6,863 nucleotides of DNA from positions 1 through 6,863 of the forward strand of contig JASHUD010000128.1 in the NCBI GenBank assembly GCA_030040215.1, read 5' to 3'. The notes under the pieces are model-generated. The model had not been told where the DNA came from. It saw nothing but the letters and a program-made list of their open reading frames with translations, and made no database searches. The DNA comes from Methylovirgula sp. (GTDB lineage: Bacteria > Pseudomonadota > Alphaproteobacteria > Rhizobiales > Beijerinckiaceae). Made by a program: the position numbers and the translations under genes. Shown here piece by piece: positions 1 through 4,704 of the stretch; positions within the stretch are counted from its first letter, which is position 1; each line of letters begins with the position of its first letter.

Positions 1-56
1 CCCGGCTTCGTCTCCATGTGAAGGAAGAGCGTGAGGTCGATCAATTCGCGGGCCAT
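1..56 (-). CDS. 5' end of an unidentified gene, cut by the window edge
   Basis: Only the first 18 codons are visible, reading leftward out of the window: MARELIDLTLFLHMETKP. The ATG (bases 56-54) is preceded by a strong Shine-Dalgarno, GGAGG, about 4-5 bases upstream, and a TATAAT box lies about 55 bases upstream. This is a better start context than most genes here, which is why I call it despite its length. The 18 residues are too few to name a family and I do not recognise one. If the tRNA fragment at 183-220 is an attachment scar, this gene sits just inside the element and reads into it, which would suggest a cargo or phage gene. That placement is inference. Confidence 0.5.
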   Translation of the reverse strand, partial: MARELIDLTLFLHMETKP

Positions 57-110
57 CAATCCTCCGCATCATCGTTTTCGCGGGGATGGCGGGCGCCCCA
101 AAACGCGCCG

Positions 111-139
111 ATTATACTTCGTGAAACTGAGAGTGCGCA
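111..139 (-). promoter_or_regulatory. Possible promoter of the left-edge minus-strand gene
   Basis: On the minus strand there is a perfect TATAAT (plus-strand ATTATA, 111-116), placing transcription start near base 104 and giving a leader of about 48 bases to the ATG at 56. The -35 position at 17-base spacing (134-139, TGCGCA) does not match consensus. It lies in an 8-base palindrome, GTGCGCAC (133-140), which could be a repressor site replacing a good -35. The palindrome and -10 box are seen; the function is inferred. Confidence 0.33.
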
Positions 140-182
140 CAATAGCAGCTTGGAATTTCCGATAATCAAGCTGAGATTTCCG

Positions 183-220
183 GCGGCAGGTCGCAGGTTC
201 GAGCCCTGCCGGGGTCGCCA
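183..220 (+). other. Orphan tRNA 3' end, putative attachment-site scar
   Basis: These 38 bases read as the 3' part of a tRNA: anticodon-stem 3' strand GCGGC (183-187), variable loop AGGTC (188-192), T-stem GCAGG (193-197), T-loop TTCGAGC (198-204), T-stem CCTGC (205-209, fully paired), acceptor 3' strand CGGGGTC (210-216), discriminator G (217) and CCA (218-220). From memory this resembles alphaproteobacterial tRNA-Arg (TCT or CCT type). Bases upstream of 183 do not form an anticodon loop, and no D-arm (TAGCTCAG-like) or matching 5' acceptor strand occurs before it, so it is not a working tRNA gene here. Such displaced 3' ends are typical of one end of an element integrated at a tRNA gene. 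By geometry the element would lie to the left and resident chromosome to the right. Alternatives are a decayed tRNA copy, or the 3' exon of an intron-split tRNA. Group I introns are known in alphaproteobacterial tRNA-Arg, but the junction and the lack of visible intron core motifs argue against that. Confidence 0.68.
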
Positions 221-326
221 AGTCAATAAGTTAATAGCATTTTTCTGGCCGACGCCGAGGGCGGAAACCCGACGCGAGACGGCGCAGACTTCGGTTTCGG
301 CGGGGGCTGCGATAGGAGGTCCGCTC

Positions 327-689
327 ATGCCAAAATATCTGGGACACGGGACTTACACTGCCGAAGGCTGGAAGGGCTTGGAAAAGGAAGCGCCCACCCG
401 CCGCCGTGACTTCATCGCCAATTTCTTGGCGTCGGTTGGCGGTAGGTTGGAGGCCTTCTATTTCACGTTCGGAGAATATGATTTCGTCTGGATCGCCGAC
501 TACCCGGACAGCATTACGGCCGCTGCGGTGGCGGTCGCGGTGCAGGAGAGCGGAATGGTAAAAAGCCATCAGACGTTGCTGCTGACGGCTAAAGATATGG
601 ACGCAGCGCTGAAAAAGCATGTTGATTATCGGGCGCCGGGTAGGGGCCAAGCAGGCAGGCATCCAACTTCCTCCAAAGGAAATCTATAG
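327..689 (+). CDS. GYD domain protein
   Basis: This is a 120-residue cytosolic protein of the GYD family (Pfam GYD), small alpha/beta proteins of unknown function common in alphaproteobacteria. Family marks are MPKYLGHGTYTAEGWKGL at the N-terminus, the GGRLEAFYFTFGEYD segment (residues 38-52) holding the name-giving G..D region, a hydrophobic WIADYPD strand (55-61), and the end-of-domain YRAPG (101-105). The start is ATG 327 because AGGAGGT (314-320) stands 6 bases upstream; the open frame extends back to base 18, but that part runs through the tRNA fragment and is not coding. There is no signal peptide. After YRAPG comes a 15-residue low-complexity tail not usual for the family, and the DNA for it contains one arm of a 12-base inverted repeat. 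It appears to be a single-gene unit. Product class is certain; biochemical role is unknown. Confidence 0.9.
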   Translation: MPKYLGHGTYTAEGWKGLEKEAPTRRRDFIANFLASVGGRLEAFYFTFGEYDFVWIADYPDSITAAAVAVAVQESGMVKSHQTLLLTAKDMDAALKKHVDYRAPGRGQAGRHPTSSKGNL

Positions 690-798
690 GATTGTCGAAA
701 CCGTTGCTCGCTTCGATCAAAGGCGGGCAAAATAAAAGGCTCCATTCAATTTGCTTCGCCGCAACGCGCCGGCGCAGGGAGTGCAAAGGAAGTTGGAT
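661..798. repeat. Inverted repeat pair bounding a 138-base segment
   Basis: ATCCAACTTCCT (661-672) is matched exactly by its reverse complement AGGAAGTTGGAT (787-798). The left arm lies in the tail of the GYD gene; the right arm contains the likely ribosome-binding site of the next gene. The 114 bases between hold no gene I can support. The layout could be a small MITE-like element or a long-range RNA stem, but I see no target-site duplication outside the arms. Confidence 0.35.
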
Positions 799-800
799 CA

Positions 801-1097
801 ATGTGTCGGCCGGCGCATTCGCATATCCCGGCGGCGAAAGAGACTGAGCGGCGGCCGATGAGCGGCACCATCTTCCTCGTGGCCTTTTTAGCCGCGGCCC
901 TTGCATGTCTGAGCTTCGCCGCAAACGCTCAATACACCGAGGGAGCGTGCGGCGGTGTGATGAGGGGTTTCGATGGCCGCGGGTATCCGTGTGCACCGGA
1001 CCGAAAACCGGTTTGCGAGCAGAGTTCCGGCCGATGCGTCTGCCTTCAGAGAAGGGACTGCGGGGCCCGGCGCGACGAAGGTTGGTACGACGATTAG
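801..1097 (+). CDS. Small secreted six-cysteine protein, function unknown
   Basis: This is a 98-residue predicted exported protein. From ATG 801 it has a charged leader (KETERR, 13-18), a hydrophobic core (residues 23-40) and a likely cleavage after ANA (41-43), leaving a mature part of about 55 residues. The mature part carries six cysteines (50, 64, 72, 79, 81, 87), including CVC, so three disulfides in the periplasm or outside the cell are likely. It ends in an acidic DEGWYDD. I chose ATG 801 because AAAGGA lies about 10 bases upstream and it gives the signal peptide its positive charge; ATG 858 (79 residues) is the alternative, but has no well-spaced Shine-Dalgarno and an uncharged N-terminus. 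Similar short Cys-rich secreted hypotheticals exist in Hyphomicrobiales, but I cannot name a function. It converges with the outer-membrane protein gene on the other strand. Confidence 0.65.
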   Translation: MCRPAHSHIPAAKETERRPMSGTIFLVAFLAAALACLSFAANAQYTEGACGGVMRGFDGRGYPCAPDRKPVCEQSSGRCVCLQRRDCGARRDEGWYDD

Positions 1098-1176
1098 CGG
1101 CGGCCGGCGTTATCGCGAGGACTTCGTCGTGTCGCTTCCTATGCGCTTGCCAAGCCGGCGAAAAGCGGCGCTTATT

Positions 1177-1767
1177 CTAAGGCGGCAAAGAAGGACTCAA
1201 GGAATTTCCGCCGGAAACACTTAGATCGACGTGCAGCCGGTCGGTTACCGCATAATCGACACCGGCGCCGAGCATCGGCGCAACTCGCAAACTTCCCGGG
1301 CCGCTGAACAGATCGTTGGCCGATTGGCTCACGTCCACATAGTTTGCGCCCGGGCCGACGATCGGTTTCGCCAGCACGACGCCGGTCATCACGTAGGGCA
1401 TCCAGCGTCCCATGTCGTAGCCGACCATCGCGTCCGCTTCCCCAAAATCGAAACCTTTGACGGGGCCGAAGCCGAAGAGAGCAGGCGAATAGCCGCTCGC
1501 CGCGTTTATTCCGACAACGATACGATCGGCGAATTCGTGATGGTAGCCGAGCTCGGCGGCACCCCCCACATGCCCCTTCGATCCGTTGCCGGAAATGCCG
1601 AAGACTTCGCTGCCCACATAAAGGCCGCTCCAGAAGGACGGCGAGGAGGGCGGCGGCGGCGGATCGAGGGCGAGGCTTGGCAACGTCGTTGCCGCGACAG
1701 CGGGAGGCAGCGGCCAAGCGATACCGCAGAATGCCAAGAAAAGAAGAAGACTCGGTCTGCCCGGCAT
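1177..1767 (-). CDS. Outer-membrane beta-barrel (porin-family/Omp31-like) protein
   Basis: This 196-residue protein has an N-terminal signal peptide (hydrophobic 7-24, cleavage near AVA, 23-25), then a Pro-rich linker (DPPPPPSSP, 35-43), then WSGLYVGSEVFG (46-57), the opening of the small eight-strand-type barrel proteins common in Hyphomicrobiales. The rest alternates polar and hydrophobic residues with Gly and aromatics (AELGYHHEF, DAMVGYDMG, WMPYVMTGVV, GAGVDYAV), as in transmembrane beta strands. Start ATG 1767 has GAGGA close upstream; a TTG at 1794 is an alternative that adds nine residues ahead of the signal. It probably forms a structural or porin-like barrel in the outer membrane. 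The C-terminus ends SLSPSLPP and lacks the terminal aromatic residue normally recognised by the BAM machinery. It is transcribed alone, away from the PsiF-like gene and towards the Cys-rich gene. Confidence 0.8.
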   Translation of the reverse strand: MPGRPSLLLFLAFCGIAWPLPPAVAATTLPSLALDPPPPPSSPSFWSGLYVGSEVFGISGNGSKGHVGGAAELGYHHEFADRIVVGINAASGYSPALFGFGPVKGFDFGEADAMVGYDMGRWMPYVMTGVVLAKPIVGPGANYVDVSQSANDLFSGPGSLRVAPMLGAGVDYAVTDRLHVDLSVSGGNSLSPSLPP

Positions 1768-2117
1768 CAGGTCCTCGGCGAAGTCGAACCCCAATCGCCT
1801 ATCCCAGCATACCCCTACCGCGGGATTAGGGCGTCAATTTAGACGATCCCAACAATGTGTCATCCGAGACCGCTGCCTGCTTTCCGCAAGGAGACATTCG
1901 CAACCGCGAAAGCCGTCCCGGACGCGCTCCGGTTGCTTGAACTTCGGCACCTAACGATCGTCGCCTGCGACTTCGGCGAAGCGGCCAGCCTTCGGCAACA
2001 CAAAAATGCCGAATGTCGATTCAAAATTGCGGTGCGTCGGATGAAGGGCTCCAACGGACGCGCCGCCAGCGCGGAGTTGCCCCAAAAAAGCGATGCAACG
2101 CTCAGGGAGGACATTCC
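1768..2117. other. Divergent intergenic region without a supported gene
   Basis: These 350 bases separate the leftward beta-barrel gene from the rightward PsiF-like gene. They hold the possible minus-strand promoter (1836-1863), an imperfect inverted repeat in its leader (1796-1805 with 1822-1833), and the Shine-Dalgarno AGGGAGG (2104-2110) of the PsiF-like gene. Short open frames cross the region on both strands, but none has a good ribosome-binding site or a protein-like composition. I could not pick a convincing promoter for the PsiF-like gene. Confidence 0.5.
1836..1863 (-). promoter_or_regulatory. Possible promoter of the beta-barrel gene
   Basis: On the minus strand, ATGACA (plus 1858-1863) and TAAATT (plus 1836-1841) are separated by 16 bases, matching sigma-70 consensus at five and four of six positions. 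Start of transcription would fall near 1829, about 60 bases before the ATG at 1767. The leader would contain an imperfect stem-loop (arms 1822-1833 and 1796-1805). Confidence 0.3.
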
Positions 2118-2357
2118 ATGAAACGCTCCATAGTAATCGGCGTGCTCGCCGGCATAATCGCCTGCGGTTCGGCGCTGGCGCAGGATGCGACCTGCGCATC
2201 GAAAGCAATGGGCAAGGACGGCAAGCCGCTTGCCGGCGCGGCGAAGATGAGTTTCATCAAGAAATGCTGCACAGACAGCGCCATGAGCAAGGACGGCAAA
2301 CCGCTCTCGGGCGCCGCCAAGGCGAGCTTCGTGAAAAAGTGCGTGCATGCCGCCTAG
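2118..2357 (+). CDS. Small exported PsiF-like repeat protein
   Basis: This is a 79-residue protein with a signal peptide (MKRSIVIGVLAGIIACGSALA, cleavage before Q22). The mature part is two tandem 25-residue repeats, residues 26-50 and 51-75, each starting and ending in Cys and sharing KDGKPL.GAAK.SF.KKC. The Cys...GAA+..F++KC pattern is that of the PsiF repeat family, named after an E. coli phosphate-starvation-inducible protein; these repeats carry an added GKDGKPL-type segment. Cys 26, 50, 51 and 75 could form one disulfide per repeat. The start is firm: AGGGAGG (2104-2110) stands 7 bases before ATG 2118, whereas the frame extended back to 2013 has no such site. It is likely periplasmic, with role unknown even in the family. 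The stop codon sits inside a 14-base palindrome. Confidence 0.82.
   Translation: MKRSIVIGVLAGIIACGSALAQDATCASKAMGKDGKPLAGAAKMSFIKKCCTDSAMSKDGKPLSGAAKASFVKKCVHAA
2193..2342 (+). repeat. Two tandem 75-base coding repeats
   Basis: Bases 2193-2267 and 2268-2342 encode the two 25-residue repeats of the PsiF-like protein. They are similar but diverged at synonymous sites (for example CTTGCCGGC against CTCTCGGGC), so the duplication is old rather than recent. Confidence 0.75.
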
Positions 2358-2362
2358 GCGGC
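2349..2362. repeat. 14-base perfect palindrome over the PsiF-like stop codon
   Basis: GCCGCCTAGGCGGC is self-complementary and contains the TAG stop (2355-2357). It begins a GC-rich hairpin-prone stretch that continues with a 7-base stem (2402-2408 with 2418-2424) and the terminator-like stem at 2468-2492. Whether it has a role beyond coding is unknown. Confidence 0.45.
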
Positions 2363-2467
2363 GTAATGCCGCGCGCGCATGCAGGCTACAAACTTGAACG
2401 CCGCCGCGCACGTGCAACGCGGCGCAATGCACTAGCGCGCGGCCTTTTCCACGCTGCGAATCAATCG

Positions 2468-2497
2468 ACTCGCGCGCCGCCGGCGCGCGAGTTCTTC
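2468..2497 (+). terminator. Strong hairpin, likely terminator after the PsiF-like gene
   Basis: CTCGCGCGCC (2469-2478) and GGCGCGCGAG (2482-2491) form a perfect 10-base stem with a 3-base loop, extended by one A-T pair (2468/2492). The plus-strand continuation is TTCTTC, a modest T-rich tail. It lies about 110 bases after the PsiF-like stop and 70 before the next gene, so it most likely insulates the two units. The short tail means partial rather than perfect fit to an intrinsic terminator. Confidence 0.6.
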
Positions 2498-2565
2498 ACA
2501 GCGCAGTCTTGCAATAACCTTATTCAATGTCTAACGCTGCCGCTTCGCAAAAAGGGGGAATCAGC

Positions 2566-2970
2566 ATGCAGCCGACAATATCGAATTTGGCGAGAATCGC
2601 CGTAGGTGTGGGAATTCTGGCGACGGCGTTCTCTTTCTCTTTGCCGGCCGCCGCGCACCGCGCGATACACCGACACCATCATCTCGCCTACGGCCGCCCG
2701 CTAACTGTGACGAAACGGCATCACGAAATAGTGACAGCTCCGGATCCCTTCCACGGACCTGCCGCGATCGTCACCGCGCCCAATGCCGTCGCCGCGACCA
2801 TCGTGAGTTTGCCGTTCCGTGCCGCGGCGGTGGTCTTTCCGCCGTATGGCAATCCGGCAGCCGATCCGCTGGTTCTGATCGGCGCGCCCCTTCATGCGGC
2901 AGGATACGTTGCCGAGTTTCCGTTCTTTGTCGTGGGCAGCGCGTTCGGCGCGCCTCCGAATTTCTATTGA
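2566..2970 (+). CDS. Exported His-rich hypothetical protein
   Basis: This 134-residue protein has a clear signal peptide (residues 1-30, charge R10, core 11-27, ending PAAA). If cleavage follows Ala30, the mature protein starts with histidine: HRAIHRHHHL, then RHHE (51-54) and HGP (63-65), suggesting metal binding near the N-terminus. The second half is hydrophobic and Pro/Gly/Ala-rich (ATIVSLPFRAAAVVFPPYGNP, 78-98; LVLIGAPLHAAGYVAEFPFF, 102-121) and could associate with membrane. I do not recognise a named family, although small exported proteins of this build occur in Hyphomicrobiales. Start ATG 2566 is chosen over the in-frame ATG 2527 because AAAGGGGGA stands directly upstream and the signal peptide begins there. 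It seems to be a single-gene unit, bounded on the left by the hairpin at 2468. Confidence 0.68.
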   Translation: MQPTISNLARIAVGVGILATAFSFSLPAAAHRAIHRHHHLAYGRPLTVTKRHHEIVTAPDPFHGPAAIVTAPNAVAATIVSLPFRAAAVVFPPYGNPAADPLVLIGAPLHAAGYVAEFPFFVVGSAFGAPPNFY

Positions 2971-3101
2971 TCTCCGGCTCCGGGGCATCCTGACGGAAGA
3001 TATCGTCTGGCGGCCCCGCGAAAATCTTCGCAAACTGAGCTGACCGGTACTTAGCCTTGACTCTCGGCCGGCGAGCAACAGTTCCCAGCCGGGATGGGAT
3101 C

Positions 3102-3536
3102 ATGCGCGCCAGTGCAGCGGTAATCTTGGGGGCGGTTTCGCTCGGTCTCGTCGGATGTTTGGAGGGTCCGCAGGGACCGCAAGGGCCGTCCGGTCCGCGC
3201 GGGCCGCAAGGCTTGCAGGGACCGGCTGGCCCCCAAGGCGATCGGGGCGATAAAGGGGTGAACGGCGATCCTGGAGCGCCGGGCCCTGCCGGTCCGGTCG
3301 GACCTCCGGGAAGCAATACGCCGCTGCGGATCATCTCGCTGGGGCCGGAAAAATGCGGGCCCGCCGGATGCACGATCATCTGTCGCGCCGACGAAGTCAT
3401 CGTCTCCGCCGTCTGCGTTGGATATCCCCAGCCTTCGCCTCGGCCCAACGTCACACAAAGCGTCGATGGCACCCTATCCTCGGCCTCTTGTCCGGCACCC
3501 GTGGTCGGTATGCGCGCGATCTGCGCAAAACGGTAA
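3102..3536 (+). CDS. Collagen-like lipoprotein
   Basis: This 144-residue protein starts with a type II (lipoprotein) signal peptide; the lipobox LVGC puts the acylated Cys at residue 19. Just two residues later an unbroken Gly-X-Y tract runs from Gly22 to about residue 72 (17 triplets, mostly GPQ, GPS, GPR, GPA, GPP and some charged GDR, GDK, GDP), matching the Pfam collagen triple-helix repeat. A C-terminal domain of about 70 residues follows, with six cysteines (85, 90, 94, 105, 130, 141). The family pattern suggests a lipid-anchored trimeric stalk presenting a disulfide-bonded head at the outer membrane. Similar small collagen-like lipoproteins occur in Bradyrhizobium relatives, with function unknown. 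ATG 3102 is chosen because the signal peptide starts there; its Shine-Dalgarno (GGGA) is weak. Nothing shows co-transcription with either neighbour. Confidence 0.82.
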   Translation: MRASAAVILGAVSLGLVGCLEGPQGPQGPSGPRGPQGLQGPAGPQGDRGDKGVNGDPGAPGPAGPVGPPGSNTPLRIISLGPEKCGPAGCTIICRADEVIVSAVCVGYPQPSPRPNVTQSVDGTLSSASCPAPVVGMRAICAKR

Positions 3537-3787
3537 GAAGCGGAGGGTGCGCAAAGCTTCGCTTCGGCATCCCGGCCGGTAAGCCTAAGCCAATGAAACC
3601 TCACGGTTTTACCCGTCTTCCTTAAGGCAATCCGAAGCTTCTCGCCGCAATTTCGACCGATTTTACAGGCCCTGTCAGCGCTTCGTTCGTAGCGGACGAC
3701 GGTTGCGGCCGGCAAAAAGCTTAAAGTTTTAGAAAGCCGCGTCGTGCCAGCTTCCGTCCGCCTGAACGAATCTTGCGGGGGAAATTG

Positions 3788-4636
3788 GTGCCACGGCTGA
3801 AGTTTTGGTCGCGTTTGCGAATCCGCGTGGCGCCGTTTTGCGCCGCACCCGGCGTTTCCAAACTTCGCCTTGCGACGCTTTCGGCATGCGGGGCTTTGGC
3901 GCTGGGCGGCTGCGCCCAGCAGCCTTACCACACTTCCGAATATTTTCCGGCATCGATCTATGGTCCGGCAAGCCCACGGGTTGTCGGAGAGGGTGAGCCC
4001 ATTCCGCACGGCGGCGGCACCTATCTCGTCGGGCATCCTTATGTCGTGGACGGGCGGATCTATTATCCGAGCAGCCGGCACTATGTCGCGGTCGGGCTAG
4101 CCTCCTGGTACGGCGACGCTTTCCATGGGCGGCGCACCGCCAACGGCGAGATCTTCGACCGCAATTCGATCTCTGCCGCGCATCCGACCATGCCGCTGCC
4201 GAGCTATGCGCGGGTTACCAACCTGCGCAACCGTTATTCGATGATCGTGCGCGTCAACGACCGCGGTCCTTTCGAGCCTGGGCGGATCATGGACGTATCG
4301 CGGCGCGTCGCCGATATGCTCGATTTCCGCAAGTACGGTACGACCCCGGTGAAGGTCGAATATATCGGCCCGGCGAGCCTCGATGGCTCCGACGATGCAA
4401 AGCTCATGGCGACCTTGCGCTACGACGGCGGAGCCGCCCGGTTCGGCACGCCGAACGTGTTTGCCGAGACGAGGCCGGTCGAAACGGCTTCGGCCAGCGA
4501 CAACGAGGCAGCGGAGATGCAGGACAGCGCGCCTGCCGTGCATCCGTTCGCGGGGCGCGCGCCTTTGCCGCCAGCCCGGCCGTTTGACCTCGAAACCATT
4601 CCGGGCGCCGACGTACCCATCGGCGCGGCCAACTAA
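3788..4636 (+). CDS. rlpA: Septal ring lytic transglycosylase RlpA-family lipoprotein
   Basis: This 282-residue lipoprotein binds and, in studied homologues, cleaves denuded peptidoglycan glycan strands at the division septum. Lipobox LGGC puts the acylated Cys at residue 42, after an unusually long basic leader. The RlpA double-psi beta-barrel domain covers about residues 100-195: GLASWYGDAFHGRRTANGE (103-121), AHP (131-133), YARVTNLRN (140-148), VRVNDRGPF (154-162), R.MDVS (166-171). His132 and Asp158 match the conserved active-site pair of catalytic RlpA, and Glu121 is also conserved. There is no SPOR domain; instead a disordered Pro/Ala tail ends with LPPARPFDLETIPGA, as often seen in Hyphomicrobiales. 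The start is probably GTG 3788, with GGGGGA (3777-3782) 5 bases before it; TTG 3773 in frame is an alternative. It lies next to another peptidoglycan enzyme gene, fitting a cell-wall role. Confidence 0.92.
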   Translation: MPRLKFWSRLRIRVAPFCAAPGVSKLRLATLSACGALALGGCAQQPYHTSEYFPASIYGPASPRVVGEGEPIPHGGGTYLVGHPYVVDGRIYYPSSRHYVAVGLASWYGDAFHGRRTANGEIFDRNSISAAHPTMPLPSYARVTNLRNRYSMIVRVNDRGPFEPGRIMDVSRRVADMLDFRKYGTTPVKVEYIGPASLDGSDDAKLMATLRYDGGAARFGTPNVFAETRPVETASASDNEAAEMQDSAPAVHPFAGRAPLPPARPFDLETIPGADVPIGAAN

Positions 4637-4704
4637 TCAATTTCCGTCAGGTTAGACGCGCCGACTTCGAAGAGCCGCGTTGATTTCGCTGCGCCGAAGT
4701 CGCA

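Noticed and set aside
100..220. Complete tRNA gene or group I intron-split tRNA
   Set aside because: There is no D-arm, anticodon loop or matching 5' acceptor strand upstream, and I could not recognise conserved group I core sequences in the bases before 183.
18..326. N-terminal extension of the GYD reading frame back to base 18
   Set aside because: It runs through the tRNA fragment and has no family similarity; ATG 327 has an ideal Shine-Dalgarno and matches the family N-terminus.
1231..1842. 203-codon plus-strand open frame
   Set aside because: It lies opposite the beta-barrel gene, which has a signal peptide, a good start and family-like strands; the plus frame looks like a shadow.
1855..2121. 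88-codon plus-strand frame between the beta-barrel and PsiF-like genes
   Set aside because: It has no ribosome-binding site, no recognisable motif, and it runs into the PsiF-like start in another frame.
3165..3312. Apparent DNA tandem repeat or minisatellite
   Set aside because: The 9-base-like periodicity comes from Gly-X-Y codons of the collagen tract with varied third bases; it is explained by the protein.
2771..4081. 436-codon open frame on the minus strand
   Set aside because: It is antisense to the His-rich, collagen-like and rlpA genes; its Pro/Gly-rich stretch is only the complement of Gly-X-Y codons, and it has no coherent domain.
4662..4702. 8-base inverted repeat CGACTTCG/CGAAGTCG between rlpA and dacA
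   Set aside because: The 25-base spacer and lack of a T-run make a terminator unlikely; in a GC-rich genome this is near chance.
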